Shown piece by piece: positions 8,205-17,783 of a stretch of DNA of 64,000 bases. Source of the DNA: Thermomicrobiales bacterium (lineage in GTDB: Bacteria; Chloroflexota; Chloroflexia; Thermomicrobiales; UBA6265). Made by a program: the position numbers and the translations under genes. The DNA lies in the NCBI GenBank assembly GCA_019637585.1, contig JAHBVL010000002.1, forward strand, positions 640,813 to 704,812, in the 5' to 3' direction. The notes under the pieces were generated by a model. That model saw only the letters and a list, made by a program, of their open reading frames with translations. It had not been told where the DNA came from and did not search any database. Numbering within the stretch: position 1 is the first letter of the stretch; every line of letters starts with the position of its first letter.

Positions 8205-8397
8205 AAATTTCCTCCAGGGACTCATCGTGACGAGTATACGCCGCGCCCTGGTTCGACACGAGCGCCCGTGGCACAGTGAAAGCGCTCGCCTCAAGGGGGG
8301 GTTCATACCGTCGGAATCGATAAGATCCTGCAGATGACCATCTGCATCATGCAATCAAAGCCGGGCAAATGTGTCCCGAGCAAGGAAAGCAACTGAT

Positions 8398-8925
8398 ATG
8401 GCAAAACTCGTCTTCGGAATGAACCAGTCGCTGGACGGCTACGTCGACCATACGGAGTTCGGGCCGAGCCCGACGCTCTTCCGCCACTTCATCGAAGAAG
8501 CGCAGGGGCAGGCTGGCAGCGTCTACGGTCGTCACATGTACGAGATCATGCGTTACTGGGACGATGATCGTCCTGAATGGGACGCGGATGAACGCGCCTT
8601 CGCGGCCGCGTGGCGGAAGCAGCCGAAGTGGGTGGTCTCGCGCTCGCTGAAGTCGGTCGGCCCCAACGCGAGGCTTGTCGCGGATGATCTTGAGAGCGCG
8701 ATCCGCGGGCTGAAGGCGCAGTATGACGGGGAGATCGAGGTTGCCGGCCCGAAGCTGGCGCGAAGTCTCACGGACCTGGGCCTGATCGACGAGTATCGAA
8801 TCTATCTCCACCCCGTCGTGCTTGGTCACGGTAAGCCCTATTTCGCCGGTCCGCGGCCGCCTCTCCGCCTTGTGTCTCATGACCGGATTGACGATGTGGT
8901 CAGGCTGACCTACGTTCCTGCCTAG
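8398..8925 (+). CDS. RibD C-terminal / dihydrofolate-reductase-like protein
   Basis: The protein has 175 residues and the YyaP/RibD-C fold. MNQSLDGYVD at residues 7-16 is the family start, VVSRSLKSV follows near 82, and EVAGPKLARSLTDLGLIDEY near 115 with HPVVLGHGKPYF ends the NADPH-binding core. Such proteins reduce pterin- or flavin-precursor-like substrates with NADPH; the true substrate is unknown. ATG 8398 is preferred because AAGGAAAGC lies just upstream and the nine residues before it are not conserved-looking. The opposite-strand frame over this gene is a shadow. Confidence 0.85.
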   Translation: MAKLVFGMNQSLDGYVDHTEFGPSPTLFRHFIEEAQGQAGSVYGRHMYEIMRYWDDDRPEWDADERAFAAAWRKQPKWVVSRSLKSVGPNARLVADDLESAIRGLKAQYDGEIEVAGPKLARSLTDLGLIDEYRIYLHPVVLGHGKPYFAGPRPPLRLVSHDRIDDVVRLTYVPA

Positions 8926-9036
8926 GCGGGCGCTTGGCGGCGGACGGCGAACAGCTTGACGACGCGGACGAACCGGACCGGCTCCACCGGTGGGGGAAAA
9001 CGGGCGCACAGAGAAGGTTTGTAAATCCTCTCCAAT

Positions 9037-9873
9037 CTAGAAACACGTCGGCTTGAACGGCCAACTCCAGCTCGGACTGCACCCGCCGTCGCCGCAACGA
9101 GCACCGAAACGGCTGTCGCACATCTGCTTCCAGTAGCGCCACGCGGCGCAGTGATCGGGGTAGGTGTGTCCGTAGGGTTCGCAGGGTTGGCAGAGCATGT
9201 AGTTCCAGCACATCTCGACGTTGGCCTTGATGACTCCGACGGTGGTCGCCCCTTGATACCCGGTTACGCAATAGATCGGGCTATTGGGGCAATCGTCGAT
9301 GAAGAGGTGAGCGGCGCCGAAGGCGGGCGCCAGGGTGGCCAAGTCAGTCGGCGCCTCCTCGAACTCCATCCCCAGGTCCGACTGCCAGTTTTCCAGGACC
9401 TCGATTTCGTAGGTCACCCCTTGAGAGACCGGGTCGTAGATCGGACTGAACAGCTCAACTACCGCGACATCGGTTTCCCCCGGAGCGGTCTCGACGACCA
9501 GGGCGGCATTGGGCGGGTTGTCGTCGAGGAAGCCCAGGCCCTCGAGGAACTCTGGGGTGGGGCTGGCGCCGACGACGCGGTCTGGGCGATCGGAAAAGTA
9601 GATCGTCTGGCCGTGGCCCGCTTGCAGGGAGAGGGTATAGCGGTCTTCGACGCCCTCGGTCGGCACGATCGTGCCGGACTGGTAGGTCTGGACGAAGAGG
9701 AACGGGACCTTGCCGGGCGTTGCGGGATCGGCGGCGTCCTGGGCCTCAGCAGAGCTCAAGGCGGCAAGCGACGCGGCGGCGAGGCCTGCCCCACCCTGTG
9801 CCAGGGCCTGGCGCCGCGACACGCGGCGCTCCGCGAGCTGCTTGGTGATCCGGTCGAAACGAGACGGTTCCAT
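9037..9873 (-). CDS. Tat-exported protein with Cys-rich tail (paralogue A)
   Basis: The 278-residue protein has an N-terminal Tat signal: VSRRQALAQ followed by a hydrophobic Ala/Leu stretch and an AEA cleavage region near residue 44. The middle domain (about 55-190) contains FSDRPDRVVG and NPPNAALVVETAPGETDVAVVEL, a conserved secreted beta-rich domain of unknown function. The last 85 residues hold about eleven cysteines (for example MLCQPC and CGDGGC). A paralogue lies at 12752-13633. The ribosome site GGAGGTG precedes the ATG. The tail may form disulphides or bind metal outside the membrane; no function is known. Confidence 0.75.
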   Translation of the reverse strand: MEPSRFDRITKQLAERRVSRRQALAQGGAGLAAASLAALSSAEAQDAADPATPGKVPFLFVQTYQSGTIVPTEGVEDRYTLSLQAGHGQTIYFSDRPDRVVGASPTPEFLEGLGFLDDNPPNAALVVETAPGETDVAVVELFSPIYDPVSQGVTYEIEVLENWQSDLGMEFEEAPTDLATLAPAFGAAHLFIDDCPNSPIYCVTGYQGATTVGVIKANVEMCWNYMLCQPCEPYGHTYPDHCAAWRYWKQMCDSRFGARCGDGGCSPSWSWPFKPTCF

Positions 9874-9902
9874 GCTAATGCACCTCCGATTCAGTGTCGC
9901 AA

Positions 9903-11510
9903 CTACCCCGCGCTGACTCGCGGCGACGAACGCACGCTGGTGCGTATCCAGCCGATTTCTCCATCCGGCTTGCGGATGAACGACGCGACCATGTTGGAAC
10001 CGACCGCCAGCCGGTCGCCGCGGATGACCGAGACGGGATAGTCGACGACCGGATCGCTGGACACGTCATCCGAGATATAGCCGGCCATCTCGAGCGCTTC
10101 GATGGAAATGAGTAGTTGATCGTCTTCGACGCGAAGGTTGATCGCGTCGACGGGAGTGGCGAAGCGCCCGGCATACTTGGAAAGTTCTGATGAAGAAAGC
10201 TGGAGTGGGGTTGTGTCGGACGCGAAGGATGACCCTCCCGAGACCCCAACCAGCGCCGCCTCTTCGCCCATCCCGAGGTAGGTCCGTGCCGCGGCGGCGA
10301 GCACTGCTCCCGCCGCGGCGCCCCCGCCGGGTTCGGCATTGGTCAGCAGCACTAGAGCGAATCCCCTGTCTGGAGCGACGATCAATGTCGTGTGCTGGCC
10401 GAACGTATCGCCGATATGGGTCGCGAAGCGGATACCGCCGACCTCTTGCACGAACCAGATCAATCCAATCTGAATCGCCGAAACACCACTGAAGGACGAC
10501 TGCGCCCTCCTCATCAGCTGTGTGGTGTAAGCAGGCAGGAGCCGCGTGCCGTCCGGCGCCATGCCATCAGAAAGCTGAAGACGGGCAAACCGGAGCTGTT
10601 CCGGCGTCGTCGACCAGAAATTTCCCCCGGCAGGTTCGAGACTGCGCGGCAGATGCAGGGGTGATTGCAGCACCGTGCCGTTCGGACCACTGTGGTACCC
10701 GAGCGAATATGGACGAGCTTCGACCTCAGTCACATCGTAGGTGGAGTAGGTCATGCCAAGTGGATCGAGTGTGAGATCCTGGATGACGTCGCGATATCGC
10801 TTGCCCTCAACGACCTCGAGGACTCGACCGAGCAGGATCGTCGCGGCGTTGTTGTAGCTGGCAAACATGCCGAGCGGCGCGTGCTGCGGCAGCTCCGGAA
10901 GAACCTCCTCGACAAGCCGGCTGATGGCGTCATCGCCCTCGCCGGTGTCGAAGAACGTTTCTCCCCACCAGCCTGAGGTGTGGGTCATCAGGTGGTGGAC
11001 GGTTACGCGAGCGGCGACGCTTTCGTCCTGCAACCGGAGACCGGGCAGGTACGTCCGGACCGGCGCATACAAGTCGATTTTGCCCGCGGCAACCAGCTGC
11101 ATGATGGCGGTGGCGGTGTACGTCTTGCCGACCGAACCGATCTGAAAGCGGGTCTCGGGAGCGACCTCAACACCTGCGTCGAGATCGGCCATGCCGAAGA
11201 CGGCGTGCTCTTCTCTCCCATCCATGAGAATGCCAAGCGCCGTCCCCGGGACGCCGTTCTGGGCCATAGCCGCCATCAGGGCATCGGCCACAGCGCTGAA
11301 CTGCGGCGAAGGATCGCCGGCATACGTCGCTGGGATCGACTCAGCATCCGGCCATGGGCTCGTTGGGTTCGCTTGCATTGTGGCCGATGGGCGGGAGAGG
11401 GTCGTCCACGGACTGAATACCTGAGCGGCGGTCGCGGTTGCGGCAGCAGCGAGCAAGCGACGACGCGGCATACGAAGCGTTTGCATTTTTGACAGTGTTC
11501 CGGCCAGCAT
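9903..11510 (-). CDS. Tat-exported beta-lactamase-family serine hydrolase
   Basis: The protein of 535 residues has a Tat-like signal (MPRRRLLAAAATATA, residues 14-28). The class C beta-lactamase / PBP4* fold follows. Ser-x-x-Lys appears in GSVGKTYTATA, Tyr-x-Asn in SYNNAATI, and a C-terminal strand contains IGDTFGQH in place of the KTG box. The last 100 residues form a lipocalin-like extension found in esterase/peptidase members. These enzymes hydrolyse peptides or esters, seldom antibiotics. ATG 11510 is chosen because GGGGGA stands 4 nt upstream; a TTG nine codons earlier has none. It lies between the two Cys-rich exported paralogues. Confidence 0.85.
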   Translation of the reverse strand: MLAGTLSKMQTLRMPRRRLLAAAATATAAQVFSPWTTLSRPSATMQANPTSPWPDAESIPATYAGDPSPQFSAVADALMAAMAQNGVPGTALGILMDGREEHAVFGMADLDAGVEVAPETRFQIGSVGKTYTATAIMQLVAAGKIDLYAPVRTYLPGLRLQDESVAARVTVHHLMTHTSGWWGETFFDTGEGDDAISRLVEEVLPELPQHAPLGMFASYNNAATILLGRVLEVVEGKRYRDVIQDLTLDPLGMTYSTYDVTEVEARPYSLGYHSGPNGTVLQSPLHLPRSLEPAGGNFWSTTPEQLRFARLQLSDGMAPDGTRLLPAYTTQLMRRAQSSFSGVSAIQIGLIWFVQEVGGIRFATHIGDTFGQHTTLIVAPDRGFALVLLTNAEPGGGAAAGAVLAAAARTYLGMGEEAALVGVSGGSSFASDTTPLQLSSSELSKYAGRFATPVDAINLRVEDDQLLISIEALEMAGYISDDVSSDPVVDYPVSVIRGDRLAVGSNMVASFIRKPDGEIGWIRTSVRSSPRVSAG

Positions 11511-11573
11511 CGTTTCCCCCAGTTCCGGTTGATCCAATAGGTCCGTGAAGGAACTCGCGCAGCAATCTGCTCC

Positions 11574-12620
11574 TCAGCCCATGCAACAGTTGGTCAGGGA
11601 GTGCCAGGTGTCTGGGCTGCGAACGCCCGCGACTACTTGCCGAATCGCCTCGACCACGAGTTCGGGCTGATCCTGATGGATGTCGTGGCCGCTCTCGGCG
11701 GCGACGCTGAAGCGCGCATTCGGGACGAGCGTCGCCAGGTCCTCATTCGTTTGCCGGAGGTACAGCTCCAACTGCTCAGACGTGATCCCTTGCAGATCCG
11801 CCGGGAGAGGGAATGGAATGCCATGGGCGAGGACAAACAGGGGCATCGGCCGCAGCGGCGTGGCAGCCTCCGCCTCACGCATGACGTCGTTGTCCGCTCC
11901 CCAGGGCAGCGTCTCGACGTCGCCGTAATCCGGAATCTCGAGGACCGTGTCGGTGCCGCCCGCTTGATTGAGCTGCTTCAGCGACTCGTAGAGATCGGGA
12001 GGCAGAATGGTCTCCAGCCGTTCCGAGAACGAGTCCACCAGGACGATGCCCACAACGTCGTCGGGGTAAGTGCTGGCATAGAGCCGGGCGAAGAAGCCAC
12101 CCAGTGAGTGGCCGGCGAGGACATAGGGACCAGCAACACCCGCGGCCTGGAGCAGCGCATGGAGCTCATCAACGACGTCCAGGGCGGTGCGGGGCTGGGG
12201 AATGGCGTCACTGCGACTGGGGAACATCTCCTCGCCGATGTACGCGTACGTCCCAGGGCGGTCGTAGGCGACGACATGGGTGAACTCGGCTACGGCTGGC
12301 ATCACCATCGTGCGGGGCGTGTCGTGCTGCAGGAGATCGTCGGTCCAGTACATGGCAGATGTGCGGTACCCGTTCAGGAGTACGACGGTGGGCGAGCCGG
12401 AGCCGCGCGTCTCCATGTAGAGGGTCCGTCCGCCGATATCGACCATGCCCTCCCAGTCGTCGGGCATTTCCCTGGCGGCCTCCTCAGCCGTGGGCGTCTG
12501 CGCCGTCGCGAGCATGGGCACCCTAGAGGTCAGTACGGCGCCGATCGCGGCAGATGTCGCGAGGACGCGGCGACGCGAGAAGCGGGATGGCTGATCCGGG
12601 AGTTTCGGAAGGGTGTCCAT
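11574..12620 (-). CDS. Tat-exported alpha/beta hydrolase
   Basis: The protein has 348 residues. The Tat motif FSRRRVLATS precedes a hydrophobic segment ending at ATAQTP. The alpha/beta hydrolase core has an oxyanion region VVLLNGYRTS, the nucleophile elbow AGHSLGG, Asp in VLVDSF and the catalytic His in ESGHDIHQDQPE. The substrate is not evident; bacterial esterases and lactonases share this pattern. ATG 12620 follows GGAGG at good spacing, whereas the open frame extends 64 codons further upstream without conservation. It follows the Cys-rich paralogue and precedes the beta-lactamase-like hydrolase on the same strand, and all are exported by the Tat route. Confidence 0.85.
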   Translation of the reverse strand: MDTLPKLPDQPSRFSRRRVLATSAAIGAVLTSRVPMLATAQTPTAEEAAREMPDDWEGMVDIGGRTLYMETRGSGSPTVVLLNGYRTSAMYWTDDLLQHDTPRTMVMPAVAEFTHVVAYDRPGTYAYIGEEMFPSRSDAIPQPRTALDVVDELHALLQAAGVAGPYVLAGHSLGGFFARLYASTYPDDVVGIVLVDSFSERLETILPPDLYESLKQLNQAGGTDTVLEIPDYGDVETLPWGADNDVMREAEAATPLRPMPLFVLAHGIPFPLPADLQGITSEQLELYLRQTNEDLATLVPNARFSVAAESGHDIHQDQPELVVEAIRQVVAGVRSPDTWHSLTNCCMG

Positions 12621-12751
12621 AGTGAGCCTCCGGTTCGTCGAAATGTTCTGGCGTCTCGCATCGGGAGCCGCGGCTCGGGGAGAGGACGGCGCCATGTTGG
12701 CGCCGCCGCGCTGGTCATTCGCAGGCTCTGCCCCGTTCTGGCGCCTGGCGA

Positions 12752-13633
12752 TCAGGTCCATCCATCGAGCGAGTTGAAACTGTTGGGCCAGGCGCGGCAC
12801 TGCCCGTTGCATTCATCGGCGAACCGCCGGTTGCACTCGTCCGACCAGCTGCCACGAGCAGCCGGCCCCTGGCAGGGGGCGCACCAGAGCTGGGGTCGTT
12901 GGACACAGAAGCCATCATGTTCGGCGTTGGAGATCGTGCCGACCGAGCTGTTCGGCTGCCCACCTCCTCGGGTCGGGTCGTACGGATCGGTGGTGCAGAC
13001 CAGGTCATGGTCAGGACAGTCGAAGAGGCCATCAATGAAGAGGTGGGCGGAGCCGAAGCTCGACTCAAGGGCAGAGAGGTCGGTCGGCGCCTCCTGAAAC
13101 TCCATGTCCAGTTCCGCCGCCCAGTTTTGCAGCACGGCGATATCGTAGGTGATCCCCTGTGTCGCCTCGTCGTAGACCGGGCTGAACAGTTCGAGCACTG
13201 CGACATCGGTCTCGCCGGGTGCGGTCTCCACCACCAACGCGGCGTTGGGCGGGTTATCGTCGGGGAAGCCAAGTGTGTCGAGGAACACATCGGTGGGCCA
13301 CGCCCCTACGACGCGATCCGGACGGTCGGAGAAGAAGATCGTCTGACCAGCGCCCGCTTCCAGGGTCAGCGTGTAGCGGCCATCGGTCCCATCTTTGGGG
13401 GCAATGCTGCCCGCCCGGTACGCCTGGACGTAGAGCATTTCCACCCCGTCCGAACCCGGGCTCGCGCCGGCGGCCGGGGTGGCCTCCTGGGCACTGGCCG
13501 TCCGGGTGGACGCAATCTCGGTTACCGCAAGACCGGCGGCAGCGAGAGCGGCGCCCTGTGCCAGGGCCTTACGGCGCGACAGGCGACGGTCGGCGAACAA
13601 CTTGGCGATGGTGTCGAGACGTCTGGGGTCCAT
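12752..13633 (-). CDS. Tat-exported protein with Cys-rich tail (paralogue B)
   Basis: This 293-residue paralogue of the 9037-9873 protein shares LSRRKALAQG in the Tat signal, the FSDRPDRVVG motif, the NPPNAALVVETAPGETDVAVLEL stretch (in shorter runs) and AHLFIDG. Its tail of about 90 residues has a different cysteine arrangement (DCPDHDLVC, CAPC, ECNRR, DECNGQC). The common core with diverged tails suggests duplication followed by specialisation of the tail. ATG 13633 follows GAGAGGAGAG. It is the first gene of a minus-strand exported-protein group. Function unknown. Confidence 0.75.
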   Translation of the reverse strand: MDPRRLDTIAKLFADRRLSRRKALAQGAALAAAGLAVTEIASTRTASAQEATPAAGASPGSDGVEMLYVQAYRAGSIAPKDGTDGRYTLTLEAGAGQTIFFSDRPDRVVGAWPTDVFLDTLGFPDDNPPNAALVVETAPGETDVAVLELFSPVYDEATQGITYDIAVLQNWAAELDMEFQEAPTDLSALESSFGSAHLFIDGLFDCPDHDLVCTTDPYDPTRGGGQPNSSVGTISNAEHDGFCVQRPQLWCAPCQGPAARGSWSDECNRRFADECNGQCRAWPNSFNSLDGWT

Positions 13634-13881
13634 GACTCTCCTCTCGATCTTGTGTGAACGACGACTCAAACCGGTAGCAGGGCGCCGACAGCCGGCATCA
13701 CCTCCGATGGCTCCCGGCGGTGCGGACGATCTGGCTGCTGTCTGTGTGGTGGGCGCTTTGTCCCGATACGTCTACAACGTAGCTGGGCCCGACTCGGGCA
13801 AGAATCCGTACATGTACTCAGATGAGGAAACACGAGGTACTCATTCGGGGCGTGGGTGGCCCGAGACCGCGACCGGGGCTC

Positions 13882-16428
13882 CTACTTTGTCGAAGGCAGC
13901 GGCCGATCGGACGGGCCGGACCCTGCGGCGAAGGCGGCCGAGACGGCCGCCGTCCTGGTTCGGACACCGAGCTTGGTCAGTATGTGGGCGACGTGATTCT
14001 CGACGGTGCGGACGCTGATGAAGAGCACAGCGGCGATCTCGGGGTCGGTCATCCCGCTGGCCAGCAGGCCCAGCACTTCTCGCTCGCGCGCGGTCAGCAA
14101 CCCAGCGAACACGCCGGCAGGTACGTTCTTGGGCAGCCCGGGCGGCGCCATCGCCTCCGCCACCGCCTGCCCCGCCCGCAGGGTTCGTCCGGCAGCCCAA
14201 GCGGCGGCGAATGCCGGTTCGCCGAGGGCGGCTCGGGCTGTGGCCATTGCTCGCTCCAGCGCCGCCTGCGTCATTGCCAGGCGATACCGCAACCCGATCC
14301 GCTCGCGCTGCGCCTCGGATGAGCCAAGGAGCCGGGCGCCGAGCTCCATCTGTCCAACGCCAACCGTGGCGATTCCCAGTGCTTCGATCAATTCGGTGAC
14401 CACACGTGTGCCGGGGTTTCCTTCCACCAGGCCCAACGCTTCCCGATAGAACTCCAGGGCTCGCACGTGCTCGCCCTGGTCGCGCGCCAGTTCACCGAGA
14501 TCCTTGAGCATCAGGATCATTCCTCCGGCGTACCCGGCTTCACGATGGCGTTGGAGTCCGGTTTCGAGACGCTCGACGGCCAGCGCGCGATCGCCGCGCA
14601 TCCGGGCCACCTCCGCCAGATTGGCCAGAGCCCACCCCACCACAATTCCCGCCAGCCGGGCGTCGGGCAGTTCGTCGGCAACATCAATGGCCTCTTCAAG
14701 CAGGATCGAACCACGGTCCAGATCGCCCCGCTGACCGACCAACCAGCCCAGCAGGATCAATGCGAGCGCTGAGTGCAACACAGCACCCGCTTCCCGGCTG
14801 CTGGCCAGTCCCTCCGTCAGGCGAGCCTCCGCTTCCGGATTCGCCGACTGCAACGCTTCGATCATGCCAAGGTGGACGAGCGCTTTGGCCCGCTCGGTCT
14901 CCGTCGCACCACTCCCAGGCGCCGTGACGCGTTCCAGCCATTCACTGCCCTCCTGGTAATAGCCTTGATCGGCCCAGAAACGACCCAGCGCAACGGACAG
15001 GCGAGAGAGCATTTCGGTCTCGCCTGCCTCCAGAAACCAGTCCAGCGCCTCTCGCAGGTTTCCGTGTTCCGCCTCGAGATCCTCCAGGATCCGGTTGCCA
15101 TCCGGCAGCAGGTCAGTGAGTTCATTGCGCTCGGCGAGAGACAGGAAGTCCGCCGCGTGGGCGTGGCGGACAGCGGCTGTTTCTCCGCTCGTCTCCAGCT
15201 GATCCAGGGCGAATTCCCGAATGGTTTCCAGCATGCGGTAGCGGGTGGCGCCGTCGGTTCGGATTTCGGTTTGCAGCAGGCTGGCGTCGATGAGCGTGGC
15301 CAGGCCGTCAAGAACATCAGGCGTCCAGTACCTATTGTCCGCACCTGTCCGGCGAGCCGTCTCGATCGCGACCTGTTCGGCTGCTTCCAACGTGAACCCG
15401 CCGGTGAAAACGGCGAGGCGACGGAACATCACCTGCACGGCGGGCGCGAGGAGGTCGTGACTCCAGGCGATGGCGCTTCGCATCGTCCGCAACCGGCTCG
15501 GTTGGTCTCGCGAGCCGCCGGTGAGCAAGGGCAATCGCCGGTCGAGCCGGTCAAGCAGATCGGGCAGTGCCAGATGGCGAACTCGGTGCGCAACCAACTC
15601 GATAGCGAGTGGCAGTCCGTCGACCCGCCGGCAGATTTCCGCAACCTGCGGCGCAGTGACCTCAGTCAGGGCGAACGATGCCGCCACCGATTGGGCTCGA
15701 TGGGCGAACAACTGAATCGCCGAAGACTGAACCAACTCCTCAAGGGAGGCCACGGCGTGGGGATCTGGAACCGTCAGGGGAGGTACTGCAAGAGCGTGCT
15801 CACCTTCCACCCGCAGCAGGACCCTGCTCGTCACCAGGATCTTCAACCGCGGGCACGCTGCCAGCAAGTCAGAAAGAATTGACGCCGCACCATGGACCTG
15901 CTCGAAGTTGTCCACCACCAGGAGGGTGTCGGCCGCGCCGAGTGCCGATGTCAAAGCGTCGAGTGCGCGAGTTCGGCCGGGCGGCTCAACGCCGATCGCG
16001 TGGGCGATTGACGCAGTCACCAGATCGGCGTCGCGGACGGACGCCAGTGGGACAAAGCGCACGCCACCGGCGAAAGCGCCCCCCAAATCAGCGGCGAGGC
16101 GAAGCGCGAGGCGGGTCTTGCCGATGCCGCCGGGTCCCGTCAGGGTCAGCAGGCGCACGTCGGCACGGCGGATCAGCTCCTGGGCCAGCGCCAGCTCCCG
16201 CTCGCGGCCGACGAGCGAGGTCAAGGGAACAGGCAGGCTGACCGTCCCGCCTGGGAGCAACGAGAACTCGGGGCGAGGCGTCAGCGCGAGTATGGAGAGA
16301 TTATTGGATGTGGGCGTCCCCATGCGGCGGCAACCAATCGCTGCTGGGCGGCTTGTCGCGCTCATCATGAGGGAGGGTCGCCGTCCCGTCAACGCACCCG
16401 CTTGTTCCAGCGTATCGGGCACATCCAT
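13882..16428 (-). CDS. Large LuxR-family ATPase regulator with TPR-like helices
   Basis: The protein of 848 residues is built like predicted ATPase/LuxR regulators. An NB-ARC-like domain near residues 70-330 has Walker A TGPGGIGKTRLALR, Walker B LLVVDNFEQV and a sensor ILVTSR. A helical repeat region of about 400 residues follows, and the C-terminus (about 785-835) is a LuxR helix-turn-helix (LTAREREVLGLLASGMTDPEIA...TVENHV). It binds DNA as a signal- and ATP-controlled switch. It is divergent from the enolase-superfamily gene and could control it or the exported-hydrolase group downstream. The first ATG (16428) is taken; 16323 is an alternative. Confidence 0.85.
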   Translation of the reverse strand: MDVPDTLEQAGALTGRRPSLMMSATSRPAAIGCRRMGTPTSNNLSILALTPRPEFSLLPGGTVSLPVPLTSLVGRERELALAQELIRRADVRLLTLTGPGGIGKTRLALRLAADLGGAFAGGVRFVPLASVRDADLVTASIAHAIGVEPPGRTRALDALTSALGAADTLLVVDNFEQVHGAASILSDLLAACPRLKILVTSRVLLRVEGEHALAVPPLTVPDPHAVASLEELVQSSAIQLFAHRAQSVAASFALTEVTAPQVAEICRRVDGLPLAIELVAHRVRHLALPDLLDRLDRRLPLLTGGSRDQPSRLRTMRSAIAWSHDLLAPAVQVMFRRLAVFTGGFTLEAAEQVAIETARRTGADNRYWTPDVLDGLATLIDASLLQTEIRTDGATRYRMLETIREFALDQLETSGETAAVRHAHAADFLSLAERNELTDLLPDGNRILEDLEAEHGNLREALDWFLEAGETEMLSRLSVALGRFWADQGYYQEGSEWLERVTAPGSGATETERAKALVHLGMIEALQSANPEAEARLTEGLASSREAGAVLHSALALILLGWLVGQRGDLDRGSILLEEAIDVADELPDARLAGIVVGWALANLAEVARMRGDRALAVERLETGLQRHREAGYAGGMILMLKDLGELARDQGEHVRALEFYREALGLVEGNPGTRVVTELIEALGIATVGVGQMELGARLLGSSEAQRERIGLRYRLAMTQAALERAMATARAALGEPAFAAAWAAGRTLRAGQAVAEAMAPPGLPKNVPAGVFAGLLTAREREVLGLLASGMTDPEIAAVLFISVRTVENHVAHILTKLGVRTRTAAVSAAFAAGSGPSDRPLPSTK

Positions 16429-16495
16429 GTGATGCCCATTGCGTACAATTGGGCTGTTTCGACAACCGATTTCTCAATCCAAAGGGGTGGGCGCT

Positions 16496-17701
16496 TTGAG
16501 AATCACGGATATCAAGTGCGCTGTGATCGCCGACAGTCCGGTTGTGCGCATCGTCACCGACGAAGGCATCGACGGCTGGAGCCAGATCGAAACGCCGAAA
16601 CCCTACGTGCAACCGATGGTGCTCCAGCTGAAGCCCTGGCTGGTCGGGGAAGACCCTACGAACGTCGAACGGGTGATGAAGCGCATCCGCAGCCGGGGTG
16701 GCTTCAAACCTTGGGGTTCCGCGGTCAGCGCGATCGAGATCGCGCTCTGGGATCTCGCCGGAAAAGCGCTCGGGACGCCGGTCTACAAGCTGCTGGGCGG
16801 CAAGGTGCGGGACAAGGTTCGCACCTATCGCACCTTCTACCATCATGAGATCGCCGCGGAGCACACCGCGGCCGATTACACCCGCTGGGCGGCCGAAGCG
16901 AAAGCGCTGCCGGGCGGCTACAAGATGTTCAAGCTGCCGTCGAGTTTTCATTCCGACATGGCTGTGGATATGCCCGACTACTTCTACGGAGAAGCTCACA
17001 AGAAAGCGCCCTACCCCTACCCGAATCGCGGGCTCGTGACCGAAGCCGGATTCGAGCACGCGGTGGGGGCGATCACGGCGGCGAAAGAAGCGCTCGGTCC
17101 GGGATATGGACTGGCGGTTGATGCCGGGCCTGGCTATCTCGCCTATGACGCGCTCCGCTTCGCGAAAGCGGTCGAGCCGCTGCATCTGCTCTGGGTCGAG
17201 GACATGATCACCGGCGACTACTCACCCTTCGTGAATGCGGACGTTTATCGCGACGTGACGCACGCCACCACCACGCCGATTCACACTGGCGAGCAAATCT
17301 ACCTTCGGCAGAACTACAAAGACCTGATCGAGAAGCATGCGGTGAATGTGATCGGTCCCGACCCCTGCGATGTCGGCGGCATTGCCGAGCTGAAATGGAT
17401 CGCCGAGTACGCCGACTTGCACGGCATTGCGATCGCGCCGCACGGAACGGCGAATGGCGTTTTCGGATTGGCGAGCCTCATTCAGGTTTGCGCCTGTTTG
17501 CCCGACAACTACCTCGCGTTCGAGTATCCGGCCCGGTTCGAGGCGGAGGGATTCTGGTACGACATCGTCGATGGGTTCGATGGCAATCCAGTGGTCGACG
17601 GAATGATCGACGTCCCGGATCGGCCCGGTCTTGGGGTGAATCTCATCCCGGAGGCGGCGAAAACCCACCTGCTCCCCGAGGACGCCGGTTTCTTCGATTG
17701 A
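16496..17701 (+). CDS. Enolase-superfamily (mandelate racemase / sugar-acid dehydratase) protein
   Basis: The protein has 401 residues and the capping domain plus TIM barrel of the MR/MLE group. KMFKLPS supplies the first barrel Lys, VDAGPG (Asp), VEDM (Glu) and HTGEQIY (Glu) are the three metal ligands, and IAPHGTANG holds the catalytic His of the acid-sugar dehydratase type. The likely reaction is Mg-dependent dehydration of a sugar acid. The TTG start at 16496 is preferred because AAAGGGGTGG lies upstream and LRITDIK is a typical family start; an ATG at 16439 would add 19 unlikely residues. It is divergent from the LuxR-type regulator. Confidence 0.85.
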   Translation: MRITDIKCAVIADSPVVRIVTDEGIDGWSQIETPKPYVQPMVLQLKPWLVGEDPTNVERVMKRIRSRGGFKPWGSAVSAIEIALWDLAGKALGTPVYKLLGGKVRDKVRTYRTFYHHEIAAEHTAADYTRWAAEAKALPGGYKMFKLPSSFHSDMAVDMPDYFYGEAHKKAPYPYPNRGLVTEAGFEHAVGAITAAKEALGPGYGLAVDAGPGYLAYDALRFAKAVEPLHLLWVEDMITGDYSPFVNADVYRDVTHATTTPIHTGEQIYLRQNYKDLIEKHAVNVIGPDPCDVGGIAELKWIAEYADLHGIAIAPHGTANGVFGLASLIQVCACLPDNYLAFEYPARFEAEGFWYDIVDGFDGNPVVDGMIDVPDRPGLGVNLIPEAAKTHLLPEDAGFFD

Positions 17702-17730
17702 GTGAATCGCAATCGGCCAGAACAAAAACA

Positions 17731-17756
17731 GAGGAGAGCGCGATCGCGCTCTCCTC
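17731..17756. terminator. Bidirectional terminator hairpin between convergent genes
   Basis: A perfect palindrome of 26 nt, GAGGAGAGCGCGA and its complement, lies between the dehydratase stop and the small Cys-protein stop. On the minus strand it is followed by TGTTTTTGTT, a proper T tract; on the plus strand only TT follows. Confidence 0.8.
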
Positions 17757-17783
17757 TTGGCAGTACCGGGTCTACCGCGTGCG

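Noticed and set aside
8347-9009. 220-codon frame opposite the RibD-like gene
   Set aside because: It is antisense to a recognisable family protein and has no conserved motif.
9903-11510. Antibiotic resistance beta-lactamase
   Set aside because: The Ser-x-x-Lys and Tyr-x-Asn motifs fit the broad esterase/peptidase relatives, and the C-terminal extension and IGDTFGQH instead of KTG argue against a resistance enzyme.
14773-15882. 369-codon frame opposite the LuxR-ATPase gene
   Set aside because: It is a high-GC shadow; the minus strand contains Walker and LuxR motifs over the same region.
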